Below, piece by piece: positions 23,665 through 31,448 of a DNA stretch of 64,000 nt. Position 1 is the first letter of the stretch, and every line of letters starts with the position of its first letter. Origin of the DNA: Faecalibacterium prausnitzii (GTDB lineage Bacteria; Bacillota; Clostridia; Oscillospirales; Ruminococcaceae). The notes below the pieces were generated by a model. The model worked only from the letters and a program-made list of their open reading frames with translations. It was not told where the DNA came from and did not search any database. The stretch spans positions 186,001 through 250,000 of the forward strand of contig NZ_CP065377.1 in the NCBI RefSeq assembly GCF_019967995.1. The letters run 5' to 3'. The translations under genes and the position numbers were made by a program.

Positions 23665-24168
23665 ATGTTTCGTGGAGCGAGACGCTCTGATCTGGACGCT
23701 ATCATGCAAATTTATGCCCGCGCCCGGCAGGAAATGGCCGCCAGCGGCAACCCGACCCAGTGGGGGACGAGTTTTCCCCCGCAGGACCTGATCGAAGAGG
23801 ACATCGACACCAACCGCCTGTTCGTATATCTGCACAACGGTGAGATGGAGGCCGTGTTCGCCTTCGTCCTCGGCCCGGACCCGACCTATGCAAAGATCGA
23901 AGACGGCCAGTGGCTGAACGATGCGCTGCCCTATGGCACCATCCACCGGCTGGCCTCGGCGGGCAAGCGCCCCAGCGTGGCGACCGATGTCATCAACTGG
24001 TGTCTGGAGCACTGCGAGAGCCTGCGGGCCGATACCCACGCGGACAACAAGATCATGCAGCACCTGCTGGAAAAGAACGGCTTCACCCGCTGCGGCATCA
24101 TCCATGTGGCCGATGGAACGCCCCGCATCGCCTACCAGCGCCTGTCGCGGGAAGGGATGGCACGATGA
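23665..24168 (+). CDS. GNAT family N-acetyltransferase
   Basis: A 167-residue GNAT-like protein beginning MFRGARRSDLDAIMQIYARA. FVYLHNGEMEAVFAFV forms the central strands, and RADTHADNKIMQHLLEKNGFTRCGII matches the C-terminal motif of this superfamily, where an acidic/His pair and the KNGF turn contact acetyl-CoA. The usual R-x-x-G-x-A loop is weak (ASAGKRPSVATD). ATG 23665 has GAGGG 9 nt ahead; ATG 23659 is too near. It overlaps the dipeptidase start by 4 nt and so belongs to the peptide salvage operon. Confidence 0.8.
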   Translation: MFRGARRSDLDAIMQIYARARQEMAASGNPTQWGTSFPPQDLIEEDIDTNRLFVYLHNGEMEAVFAFVLGPDPTYAKIEDGQWLNDALPYGTIHRLASAGKRPSVATDVINWCLEHCESLRADTHADNKIMQHLLEKNGFTRCGIIHVADGTPRIAYQRLSREGMAR

Positions 24169-25544
24169 ACGAAGCGCTGAACGAAGCCGTTGCCGCCCTG
24201 CGGCCGGAGATGACCGCCGCTTTGCAGCGGCTGGTGCGGAAGAAGAGCGTGGAAGGGCCGGAGCTGCCCGGCAAGCCCTTCGGTGCAGATGTGGACGCCT
24301 GCTTTACGGAGGCGCTGACCCTCTGCCGTGAGCTGGGGTTCGAGACGACCGACCTCGACCGGTACATCGGCTGGTGCGAGATCGGTTCCGGCGACAAGAT
24401 GGTGGCCGTGCTGGGCCATCTGGACGTCGTGCCCGAAGGCGAGGGCTGGCACCACCCGCCCTATGGGGCCGAGATCGTGGACGGTCGGCTCTTTGGCCGG
24501 GGAGCCATCGACGACAAGGGCCCGGTGGTGGCCAGCCTGTTTGCGCTGAAGGCCATCCGGGACCTGAACATCCCGCTCCGGCGCCGGGTGCGGCTGCTCT
24601 TCGGCCTGAACGAAGAAACCAACGACCGGGATGTCTTCTATTACCGCGACCACGGCGGCGAGATCCCGGTGCTGGGTTTTACGCCCGATGGTGAATATCC
24701 GCTCATCAACGGCGAAAAGGGCATCCTGAACGAGAGCTATGCGGTGCAGCTGCACCAGACCGGGGCCTGGAAGCTGGTCTCGGTCCGGGGCGGCGTGGCC
24801 GGCAACGTGGTGCCGGACTACGCCTGCGCCGAGCTGACCGCTCCGGCGGGGGCTTCCCTTCCGGCGGCTGCGCACATCACCTGCACCGCCATCCCCGGCG
24901 GCTGGAAGGTGGAAGCCGACGGCGTTTCGGCCCACGGCAGCCACCCCGAACAGGGGCAGAATGCCATCGGGCGGCTGGCGCTCTATCTGGAACAGCTCCC
25001 GCTGGAAGGCGACGCCGGGAAGGCCGTGGCCTTCCTGGCAGAAACGCTGGGCATGGACCCCTACGGCGAACGGCTGCTGGGCCACCGGCTGGAAGACGAC
25101 CTCTCCGGCCCCATGAGCTGCAATCTGGGCCTCATCGAGGGCGACGAGACGCACCTCTGGGTCAAGCTGAACTACCGCTACCCCGTCACCAAAACGGTGG
25201 ACGACTGCGCTCCCGCCGTCAAGGCCGCCTTCGAGGCCGCCGGCTGGGCGCTGGACCAGTCCGTCCATAAACAGAAGCTCTATTACCCGGAGCAGGCCCC
25301 GCTCGTGCAGGCGCTGCTGGGCGTCTACCGCGACGCCACCGGCGACCGGTCTGCCCCCAAGTGCATCGGCGGCGGCACCTATGCCAAAGTCCTGCCCAAC
25401 ACGGTGGCCTTCGGCCCCCTCTTCGACGGCGACCCGGTGACGGAACATCAGCCGGACGAGTTTATCGACCTGGACCGTCTGGTGCAGAACGCACAGATCA
25501 TCGCGCAGGCTGTGGTCAAACTGGCCAACCTGCCGCTGGAATAA
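24165..25544 (+). CDS. Sapep/PepV-type M20 metallodipeptidase
   Basis: A 459-residue M20 family dipeptidase of the Sapep/PepV kind. Metal and catalytic motifs: VLGHLDVVPEGEGWHHPPY (His, Asp), GRGAIDDKGPVVA (bridging Asp), FGLNEETNDRD (catalytic Glu), VLGFTPDGEYPLINGEKG and the late GGGTYAK. It cleaves dipeptides in the cytosol with Zn or Mn. The start overlaps the GNAT stop (ATGA). The next gene, 13 nt on, is a dipeptide epimerase, so the pair probably handles D,L-containing wall peptides. Confidence 0.92.
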   Translation: MNEALNEAVAALRPEMTAALQRLVRKKSVEGPELPGKPFGADVDACFTEALTLCRELGFETTDLDRYIGWCEIGSGDKMVAVLGHLDVVPEGEGWHHPPYGAEIVDGRLFGRGAIDDKGPVVASLFALKAIRDLNIPLRRRVRLLFGLNEETNDRDVFYYRDHGGEIPVLGFTPDGEYPLINGEKGILNESYAVQLHQTGAWKLVSVRGGVAGNVVPDYACAELTAPAGASLPAAAHITCTAIPGGWKVEADGVSAHGSHPEQGQNAIGRLALYLEQLPLEGDAGKAVAFLAETLGMDPYGERLLGHRLEDDLSGPMSCNLGLIEGDETHLWVKLNYRYPVTKTVDDCAPAVKAAFEAAGWALDQSVHKQKLYYPEQAPLVQALLGVYRDATGDRSAPKCIGGGTYAKVLPNTVAFGPLFDGDPVTEHQPDEFIDLDRLVQNAQIIAQAVVKLANLPLE

Positions 25545-25557
25545 GGAGGATGGGCGT

Positions 25558-26655
25558 ATGAAGATCACGCAGGTGCGGCTGGGCCGCATTTCCACCCCGC
25601 TGCGGGTGCCGTTCAAAACGGCACTGCGCACCGTCAACAGCGTCGAGGACGTCATCGTGGAGCTCCACACCGACACCGGTGCTGTGGGCTACGGTGAGGC
25701 ACCGCCCACCGGCGTCATCACCGGCGACACGGCCGGGGCCATCATCGGGGCCATTCAGGACCACATCGCCCCGGCCATCCTCGGCCATGACATCGACGAG
25801 TTCGAGGACCTGACCGCTGCCGTGCAGAAGGCCCTCGTCCACAACACCAGCGCAAAGGCTGCGGTGGATATGGCACTGTGGGACCTACTGGGCCAGAAGT
25901 ACAACGCCCCGGTCTACCGGATGCTGGGCGGTGCCCGGAAGAACATCGTCACCGACATCACCATCAGCGTGAACCCGCCGGAGGAGATGGCGCGGGATGC
26001 CCGCACCGCCATCGCCCGCGGGTACGACTGCCTGAAGGTCAAGGTCGGCATCGATCCGGAACTGGATGTGGCCCGGCTGGCCGCAGTCCGCGAGGCGGTG
26101 GGCAGAGAGGTCTGCATCCGCATCGATGCGAACCAGGCCTGGAACGCCAAGCAGGCCGTCCGCATCCTGAATCAGATGCAGGACAAGGGGCTGGACATCG
26201 AGTTCGTGGAGCAGCCCGTCCCGGCGGCAGACCTGGAGGGGATGCAATACGTCACCCGCCACGCAGACGTCCCGGTGCTGGCCGACGAGAGCGTGTTCAG
26301 CCCGGCGGATGCCCTGAAGATCATGCAGACCGGCGCGGCCGACCTCGTGAACATCAAGCTGATGAAGTGCGGCGGCATCACAAACGCGCTGCGGATCGCG
26401 GCGGCGGCAGAGGTGTACGGCGTCGAGTGCATGATCGGCTGTATGCTGGAAGCAAAGATCTCGGTCAACGCTGCCGTGGAGCTGGCCTGCGCCAAAAAGA
26501 TCATCACCCGGATCGACCTCGACGGCCCGGTGCTGTGCAGCGAAGACCACATCCTCGGCGGTGCCGTCTTTGACGAAAAGAACATCACCGTCTCGGATGC
26601 GCCCGGCCTCGGCATCCAGGGCTTCGTCCCCGGCAAGGTGCAGTATCTCGGCTGA
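25558..26655 (+). CDS. Dipeptide epimerase (L-Ala-D/L-Glu type)
   Basis: A 365-residue enolase-superfamily enzyme of the muconate-lactonizing/dipeptide epimerase group. The K-x-K base is in DCLKVKVG, metal ligands in RIDANQAW, EFVEQPVPA and LADESVFSP, and the second base Lys in NIKLMKCGG. The capping domain is N-terminal. Family members epimerise the second residue of dipeptides such as L-Ala-D-Glu from murein, making substrates for ordinary dipeptidases. GGAGG 9 nt upstream and the preceding M20 gene fit that role; exact specificity cannot be read from the sequence. Confidence 0.9.
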   Translation: MKITQVRLGRISTPLRVPFKTALRTVNSVEDVIVELHTDTGAVGYGEAPPTGVITGDTAGAIIGAIQDHIAPAILGHDIDEFEDLTAAVQKALVHNTSAKAAVDMALWDLLGQKYNAPVYRMLGGARKNIVTDITISVNPPEEMARDARTAIARGYDCLKVKVGIDPELDVARLAAVREAVGREVCIRIDANQAWNAKQAVRILNQMQDKGLDIEFVEQPVPAADLEGMQYVTRHADVPVLADESVFSPADALKIMQTGAADLVNIKLMKCGGITNALRIAAAAEVYGVECMIGCMLEAKISVNAAVELACAKKIITRIDLDGPVLCSEDHILGGAVFDEKNITVSDAPGLGIQGFVPGKVQYLG

Positions 26656-26668
26656 ACTGTGAAAAAAC

Positions 26669-26712
26669 GGACCTCCTCCCACCTGGAAACAGACGGGAGG
26701 AGGTCTTTTTTT
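26669..26712 (+). terminator. Terminator of the peptide salvage operon
   Basis: GACCTCCTCCC pairs perfectly with GGGAGGAGGTC and is followed by seven T. Confidence 0.92.
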
Positions 26713-26798
26713 ATTGAATTGTATTTTATACAAGGACAATAAAAAACTTTGTGTTTGGAGATGAATGGATGAAAAGTCGAAAAAAGCGGGCGAAATCG

Positions 26799-26827
26799 TT
26801 GACTTTTTGGGAGCAGGAGGCTATAAT
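26799..26827 (+). promoter_or_regulatory. Consensus-like promoter of sstT
   Basis: TTGACT and TATAAT with a 17-nt spacer. The 5' leader to the start codon is about 70 nt. Confidence 0.85.
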
Positions 26828-26905
26828 TACACATGTTCCGTGTAGAGGAATGGGAAAATCTGTGCGCAATGGGCGCACAATCAATGGGAAGAGGAGTGTT
26901 TGAAT

Positions 26906-28159
26906 ATGAAAACGCTGAAGGCTCTCGTGGCAAAGTACAATGCCGCCAGCCTCATCCTGCGCATTCTGGTGGGCCTGCTCGTCGGCGTGGTGCTGGCGCT
27001 GGTGGTGCCCGGTGCAGGCTGGGTGGAAGAGTTCGGCAACCTGTTCGTCGGTGCGCTGAAGGGCATTGCCCCGGTGCTGGTCTTCGTCATCGTGGCAAGT
27101 GCACTGGCACAGGGCACCTCCAAATTGGACCGCCGGTTCGGCACGGTCATCTGGCTGTATATGCTGACCACCTTTCTGGCGGCAGCCATTGCGGTCATCA
27201 CGAGCTTTCTGTTTCCGCAGACCATCGTTCTGGCAGAGGCTGCGGAGTCGGAAGTGGTGCCGCAGGGCCTTGGCGAGGTGCTGAGCACCCTGCTGACCAA
27301 CTTTGTGGCAAACCCCATCAGCGCCCTGCTGAACGGCAACTACATCGGCATCCTGTTCTGGGCCTGCCTGTTCGGTCTGGCAATGAAGAAATACGGTGCG
27401 GAGAGCACCAAGGTCTTCCTGGCCAACACCGCCGACGCGGTGTCCCAGATCGTCCGCTGGATCATCAATCTGGCTCCCTTCGGCATCATGGGTCTGGTGT
27501 ATACCAACGTGGTGAACAACGGCCTGTCCATCTTCACCCAGTACGGCAGACTGCTGGCCCTGCTGGTCGGCACCATGCTCTTCATGGCATTGGTGGTCTC
27601 GCCGTTCATCATCTTCCTGTATCTGCACTGCAATCCGTATCCGCTGGTCTTCCGCTGCCTGCGTGAATCCGGCCTGACGGCCTTCTTCACCCGCAGCTCG
27701 GCCGCGAACATCCCCGTCAACATGGCCTTGTGCGAAAAGCTGGGTCTGGACAAGGATATGTATTCCGTCTCCATCCCGCTGGGCGCGACCATCAACATGG
27801 ACGGCGCAGCCATCACCATCACCATCATGACGCTGGCTGCGGCCAATACGCTGGGCCTGCAGGTCTCTCTGCCTGCGGCCATCCTGCTGTCGGTCATGTC
27901 GGCACTGGGCGCCTGCGGTGCCTCCGGTGTGGCGGGCGGCTCCCTGCTGCTCATCCCTATGGCCTGCTCCCTGTTCGGCATCTCGAACGACATCGCCATG
28001 CAGGTCGTCGGCGTCGGCTTCATCATCGGCGTCGTGCAGGACTCCGTGGAAACGGCCCTGAACTCTGCCGGTGACGTCGAGTTCGCCGCCACCGCCGAGT
28101 ATCACCAGTGGAGCAAGGCGGGCAAGCCCCTGCCGGAGTTCCTGGGCGGAAAAGAGTAA
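26906..28159 (+). CDS. sstT: Serine/threonine:Na+ symporter SstT
   Basis: A 417-residue member of the dicarboxylate/amino acid:cation symporter family, SstT type. It has eight membrane helices and two re-entrant hairpins. Signature stretches are SSAANIPVNMALCEKLGLD, VSIPLGATINMDGAAITITIM and ALGACGASGVAGGSLLLIPMA, with the Na+ site in NMDGAA. ATG 26906 has GAGGAG 9 nt upstream; TTG 26900 is less likely. It is transcribed alone between a promoter and terminator. Confidence 0.93.
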   Translation: MKTLKALVAKYNAASLILRILVGLLVGVVLALVVPGAGWVEEFGNLFVGALKGIAPVLVFVIVASALAQGTSKLDRRFGTVIWLYMLTTFLAAAIAVITSFLFPQTIVLAEAAESEVVPQGLGEVLSTLLTNFVANPISALLNGNYIGILFWACLFGLAMKKYGAESTKVFLANTADAVSQIVRWIINLAPFGIMGLVYTNVVNNGLSIFTQYGRLLALLVGTMLFMALVVSPFIIFLYLHCNPYPLVFRCLRESGLTAFFTRSSAANIPVNMALCEKLGLDKDMYSVSIPLGATINMDGAAITITIMTLAAANTLGLQVSLPAAILLSVMSALGACGASGVAGGSLLLIPMACSLFGISNDIAMQVVGVGFIIGVVQDSVETALNSAGDVEFAATAEYHQWSKAGKPLPEFLGGKE

Positions 28160-28174
28160 AACGAAAACGCACAT

Positions 28175-28210
28175 CGGCCTCCCTGCTGTTCTGGCAGGGA
28201 GGCCGTTTTT
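28175..28210 (+). terminator. Terminator after sstT
   Basis: CGGCCTCCCTGC pairs perfectly with GCAGGGAGGCCG around a 7-nt loop, followed by TTTTT. Confidence 0.92.
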
Positions 28211-28389
28211 GCTGCATGGGTCTGGGACGGATCACAGGTTTTCGGCTCCAGAATAATGGAACGGCCATGTGCTCGTCAATGTATACAAGAAGTTTCGCGC
28301 AGAGGAAAAACCTTTTGTGAACGGGAAACAATGAACGAAAAAACGTAAAAAATGCAACCATAAATTCATAGAATGTTCATAGTTCGTTC

Positions 28390-28418
28390 TGCCTTTCTTC
28401 ATAAATAGATGGCATAAT
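28390..28418 (+). promoter_or_regulatory. Possible promoter of the 26-residue peptide gene
   Basis: CATAAT at 28413-28418 is a fair -10; a -35 about 17 nt upstream is weak (TGCCTT). The region from 28211 holds no other supported gene. Confidence 0.4.
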
Positions 28419-28452
28419 ATGGCCATCCCAAGAGGGAAAGGAGATGAAAATT

Positions 28453-28533
28453 ATGAAGGTTCTGAAGAAGATCGCTCAGATCATCGGCGAGGTTTGCTCC
28501 GTCAACGCTGGCATCGATTTCTACGCTGGCTAA
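28453..28533 (+). CDS. 26-residue peptide, unknown function
   Basis: A short gene for MKVLKKIAQIIGEV followed by CSVNAGIDFYAG and TAA. GGAAAGGAG lies 9 nt before the ATG, an ideal ribosome site; a second in-frame ATG at 28444 overlaps that site. The first 14 residues would form a cationic amphipathic helix; there is a single Cys at 15. The gene lies alone between the sstT terminator and its own downstream terminator at 28614-28660, and no other reading frame fits. Size and pattern recall secreted or membrane-acting peptides and signal peptides, but I know of no family. It could also be a leader peptide, though nothing follows on that strand. Confidence 0.6.
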   Translation: MKVLKKIAQIIGEVCSVNAGIDFYAG

Positions 28534-28613
28534 TGAAAAGTTCTGGTTCCTGTGGGAAAGTGGAACACGAACTTTTGAGCAGATAAAAAAGCAAAACGCT
28601 TTGATGATAGAAC

Positions 28614-28660
28614 AAAGGGGAGCCCCGCAGCCATCTGGCTTGCAGGGGCTCCCCTTTTTG
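28614..28660. terminator. Bidirectional terminator between the peptide gene and the ECF gene
   Basis: AAAGGGGAGCCCC pairs perfectly with GGGGCTCCCCTTT, with T-runs on both strands. It serves the peptide gene on the plus strand and the ECF gene on the minus strand. Confidence 0.92.
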
Positions 28661-28674
28661 TGTCCGGGAATGGG

Positions 28675-29211
28675 TCAGTCGATGAAGCTGGCCTTTTGCA
28701 GGGCGGTCAGGATGAGCGGGATGAGGATGAGCTGGGCGATGATGCCGGGGATGGCGGTGAGCAGCGCACCGGACAGGAACGCCGAGAACGGGAAGGCCGA
28801 GCAGGACAGACCCGCCAGCACGAACCGCACGGCACCCCAGACCAGACGGCCCGCTACCATGGCGGTGACGAGGGTGGCATACATCATGGGCAGCGTGTGC
28901 CGGACTTTTTTGTACATCCAGCCTGCCACAGCGCCGTAGGTGGCCAGCTCAAAGGCCATGGCGATGGCGATGGGGTACAGCGGGGGCATCCCGAACAGCA
29001 CCGAGCGCAGCAGCGGCGCGAGGAAGCCCAGGGCCAGGCCCCAGGGGCCGCCCAGCACAAAGCCGGCCAGCAGCACCGGAAAGTGCATGGGGCAGAGCAT
29101 GTTGCCGACCTGTGGCACATGGCCGGTGATCATGGGCAGGACGAAGGCCAGCGCCAGAAACAGCGCGGCCAGAACGAGATCCCGTGCGGGAGAGTGGGTC
29201 TTGGTGTTCAT
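28675..29211 (-). CDS. ECF transporter S component
   Basis: A 178-residue membrane protein with about six helices, the substrate-binding S component of an energy-coupling factor vitamin transporter. Typical segments are LVLAALFLALAFVLPMI, MHFPVLLAGFVLGGPWGLALG and LYPIAIAMAFELATYGAVAGW. The EcfAA'T module is not in the window and is usually shared. The vitamin cannot be told from the sequence. GGAGGA lies 8 nt before ATG 29211. A consensus promoter with two terminator-like hairpins in the leader lies upstream, which suggests ligand-controlled attenuation. Confidence 0.85.
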   Translation of the reverse strand: MNTKTHSPARDLVLAALFLALAFVLPMITGHVPQVGNMLCPMHFPVLLAGFVLGGPWGLALGFLAPLLRSVLFGMPPLYPIAIAMAFELATYGAVAGWMYKKVRHTLPMMYATLVTAMVAGRLVWGAVRFVLAGLSCSAFPFSAFLSGALLTAIPGIIAQLILIPLILTALQKASFID

Positions 29212-29357
29212 GAATGGTTCCTCCTCTGGGCAGACAAAAAAGGGGCCTGCCCCGGCATTCCTCGCCAAAGGCAGACCCCTTCATGGTGTCCGTTCAACAA
29301 TCTGCAATGAAAAAATGAAGCCGGGCTTCGGCCCGGTGCCCGGCTTCGTGCCGGAAT
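29212..29357 (-). promoter_or_regulatory. Structured 5' leader with two terminator-like hairpins
   Basis: On the minus strand, hairpin one (29317-29347; GAAGCCGGGC/GCCCGGCTTC) is followed by a T-run. Hairpin two (29236-29282; AAGGGGTCTGCC/GGCAGGCCCCTT) is followed by six T and ends about 10 nt before the ribosome site of the ECF gene. Such placing is typical of a transcription-attenuating riboswitch or leader. I do not recognise a known aptamer (no TPP, cobalamin, preQ1 or THF core that I can see). Confidence 0.55.
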
Positions 29358-29364
29358 TGTGAAA

Positions 29365-29393
29365 ATTATAGCAGATGCGGCGAACGCTGTCAA
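29365..29393 (-). promoter_or_regulatory. Perfect consensus sigma-A promoter for the ECF gene
   Basis: Minus strand: TTGACA, 17-nt spacer, TATAAT. Transcription would begin near 29357, giving a leader of about 145 nt. Confidence 0.9.
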
Positions 29394-29479
29394 GATGGAA
29401 GGAAGCCTTGCAATTTTCACAAAAACGGAAGCGATTGAGCGGATTTTTGCTAATTGATGTACATTTTGACGAAAGAACC

Positions 29480-29508
29480 TTGACGTTTTTACATAGAATA
29501 GATAATAT
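29480..29508 (+). promoter_or_regulatory. Promoter of the transketolase operon
   Basis: TTGACG and TAATAT with a 17-nt spacer, about 80 nt before the first start codon. Confidence 0.75.
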
Positions 29509-29595
29509 ATACTTGAAAAATAGCGTATTGGGGCGCAACAGCCCGCTGCGCAGACATTCCGATGCAAACGCTGAGGTTCATACGGGAGGACCATC

Positions 29596-30447
29596 ATGAC
29601 AAATGCAGAAAAACTCACCCTGGCAAAGCACGCCTGCCACATTCGCATGGGCGTGATCGAGGGCACGCACAGCGCCAAGTGCGGCCATCCAGGCGGCAGC
29701 CTGGACATCGCCGAAGTGCTGTCCTACCTCTATTTTGTAGAGATGAACGTCGATCCGAAGGCTCCGAAGGACCCGGACCGTGACCGTCTGGTGCTCTCCA
29801 AGGGCCACGCAGCCCCCGGCCTGTACGCAGCGCTGGCCGAGCGCGGCTTCTTCCCGGTGGAAGACCTCAAGACTCTGCGCAAGATCGGCAGCTACCTGCA
29901 GGGCCACCCCAATATGAACAGTGTGCCGGGCGTGGATATGTCCACCGGCAGCCTGGGCCAGGGCATCTCTGCCGCCGCCGGCATGGCACTGGGTGCCAAG
30001 CACGCAGGCAAGGCCCTGAACGTCTATGCCATCGTGGGCGACGGCGAGGTCGAAGAGGGCGAGTGCTGGGAAGCCTTTATGTTTGCCGCACACTACGGCC
30101 TGTCCAACCTCTGCGTCTTCCTGGACCGCAACCGCCTGCAGATCGACGGCCCCACCGAGAACGTCATGAGCAGCGAGCCGCTGGAAGACAAGCTCCGCGC
30201 CTTCAACTTCAATGTCCTGACCATCGACGGCCACGACTACGACCAGATCGAGAAGGCCATCGCAGCCTTCCACGCAGAGAGCGAGAAGCCCACCTGCATC
30301 CTGCTGGATACCACCAAGGGCAAGGGCGTCTCCTTTATGGAGAACGCCGTTGACTGGCACGGCAAGGGCCCCAATGACGAGGAATATGAGATCGCCATGA
30401 AGGAACTGACCGCAGCCTACGCCGCGCTGGAAGAGGAGGAAAAGTAA
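29596..30447 (+). CDS. Transketolase, N-terminal subunit
   Basis: A 283-residue N-terminal half of transketolase, the thiamine-diphosphate-binding part. KCGHPGGSLDIAEVLSYLYF, SKGHAAPGLYAAL and GHPNMNSVPGVDMSTGSLGQG are typical, and the GDGEVEEGECWEAFMFAAHY motif binds ThDP/Mg. The enzyme moves two-carbon units in the pentose phosphate pathway. Split transketolases are common in Clostridia. GGGAGG lies 9 nt before the ATG; the C-terminal subunit starts one base after this stop. Confidence 0.95.
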   Translation: MTNAEKLTLAKHACHIRMGVIEGTHSAKCGHPGGSLDIAEVLSYLYFVEMNVDPKAPKDPDRDRLVLSKGHAAPGLYAALAERGFFPVEDLKTLRKIGSYLQGHPNMNSVPGVDMSTGSLGQGISAAAGMALGAKHAGKALNVYAIVGDGEVEEGECWEAFMFAAHYGLSNLCVFLDRNRLQIDGPTENVMSSEPLEDKLRAFNFNVLTIDGHDYDQIEKAIAAFHAESEKPTCILLDTTKGKGVSFMENAVDWHGKGPNDEEYEIAMKELTAAYAALEEEEK

Positions 30448-30448
30448 G

Positions 30449-31390
30449 ATGGCAGATGTGAAGAAGATTGCGACCCGTGACAGCTACGGCAACACCCTGA
30501 AGGAGCTGGCTGCAGAGGGTCACGACGACATCGTGGTGCTGGACGCCGACCTGGCCGCCGCCACCAAGACCGGCATGTTCCGCAAGGAATATCCGGACCG
30601 CCACTTTGACTGCGGCATTGCCGAGGGCAACATGATGGGCGTGGCTGCGGGCCTGGCCACCATGGGCTATACCCCGTTCGTTTCCAGCTTTGCCATGTTC
30701 GCTGCGGGCCGTGCCTTTGAGCAGATCCGCAACTCCATCGCCTACCCCCGCCTGAACGTTAAGATCGGCGCGACCCACGGCGGCATCTCCGTCGGTGAGG
30801 ACGGCGCTTCCCACCAGTGCTGCGAGGATTTTGCCCTGATGCGCAGCCTGCCCGGCATGACCGTCATCTGCCCCGCCGATGACGTCGAGGCCCGCGCAGC
30901 CGTCCGCGCCGCGTATGCGATGCAGGGCCCGGTCTACCTGCGCTTCGGCCGTCTGGCAGTGCCCGTCTTCCACGATGAGGCCAACTACCACTTCGAGCTG
31001 GGCAAGGGCGAGCAGCTCACCGAGGGCAACGACATCGCCATCATCGCCACCGGCCTGATGGTCAATGAAGCCCGTCTGGCGGCAGAGCAGCTGGCCGCTG
31101 AGGGCATTCACGCCCGCGTCATCAACATCCACACCATCAAGCCGCTGGATGAGGAGATCGTCATCCAGGCGGCAAAGGAGTGCGGCAAGGTCATCACCGC
31201 CGAGGAGCACAGCGTCATCGGTGGTCTGGGCGAGGCCGTCTGCGCCGTCCTGAGCGAGAAGTGCCCCACCCCCGTCCGCCGCGTCGGTGTGCAGGACAAG
31301 TTCGGCTGCTCCGGCCCGGCCTGGGATCTGCTGAAGCTGTACGGCCTCGATGCCGCCACCATCTGCAAGACGGCCCACGAGATGCTGTAA
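30449..31390 (+). CDS. Transketolase, C-terminal subunit
   Basis: A 313-residue C-terminal half of transketolase: the pyrimidine-binding domain with FDCGIAEGNMMGVAAGLATMG (catalytic Glu) and FVSSFAMFAAGRAFEQIRNS, then the C-terminal domain with INIHTIKPLDEEIV and TAEEHSVIGGLGEAV. It pairs with the preceding subunit to form the active dimer. GGAGGAAAA near the end of the upstream gene gives the ribosome site. A terminator follows 16 nt later. Confidence 0.95.
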   Translation: MADVKKIATRDSYGNTLKELAAEGHDDIVVLDADLAAATKTGMFRKEYPDRHFDCGIAEGNMMGVAAGLATMGYTPFVSSFAMFAAGRAFEQIRNSIAYPRLNVKIGATHGGISVGEDGASHQCCEDFALMRSLPGMTVICPADDVEARAAVRAAYAMQGPVYLRFGRLAVPVFHDEANYHFELGKGEQLTEGNDIAIIATGLMVNEARLAAEQLAAEGIHARVINIHTIKPLDEEIVIQAAKECGKVITAEEHSVIGGLGEAVCAVLSEKCPTPVRRVGVQDKFGCSGPAWDLLKLYGLDAATICKTAHEML

Positions 31391-31405
31391 GAAAACTGCA
31401 AATCC

Positions 31406-31441
31406 AAAGCGCCTGTCGGCAGATGCTGACAGGCGCTTTTT
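31406..31441 (+). terminator. Terminator of the transketolase operon
   Basis: AAAGCGCCTGTC pairs perfectly with GACAGGCGCTTT, followed by a T-run; it can also serve the convergent lipase gene. Confidence 0.92.
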
Positions 31442-31448
31442 GCTGGGT

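Noticed and set aside
29281-29538. Small minus-strand frame upstream of the ECF gene
   Set aside because: It runs through the promoter and hairpin leader and has no ribosome site.
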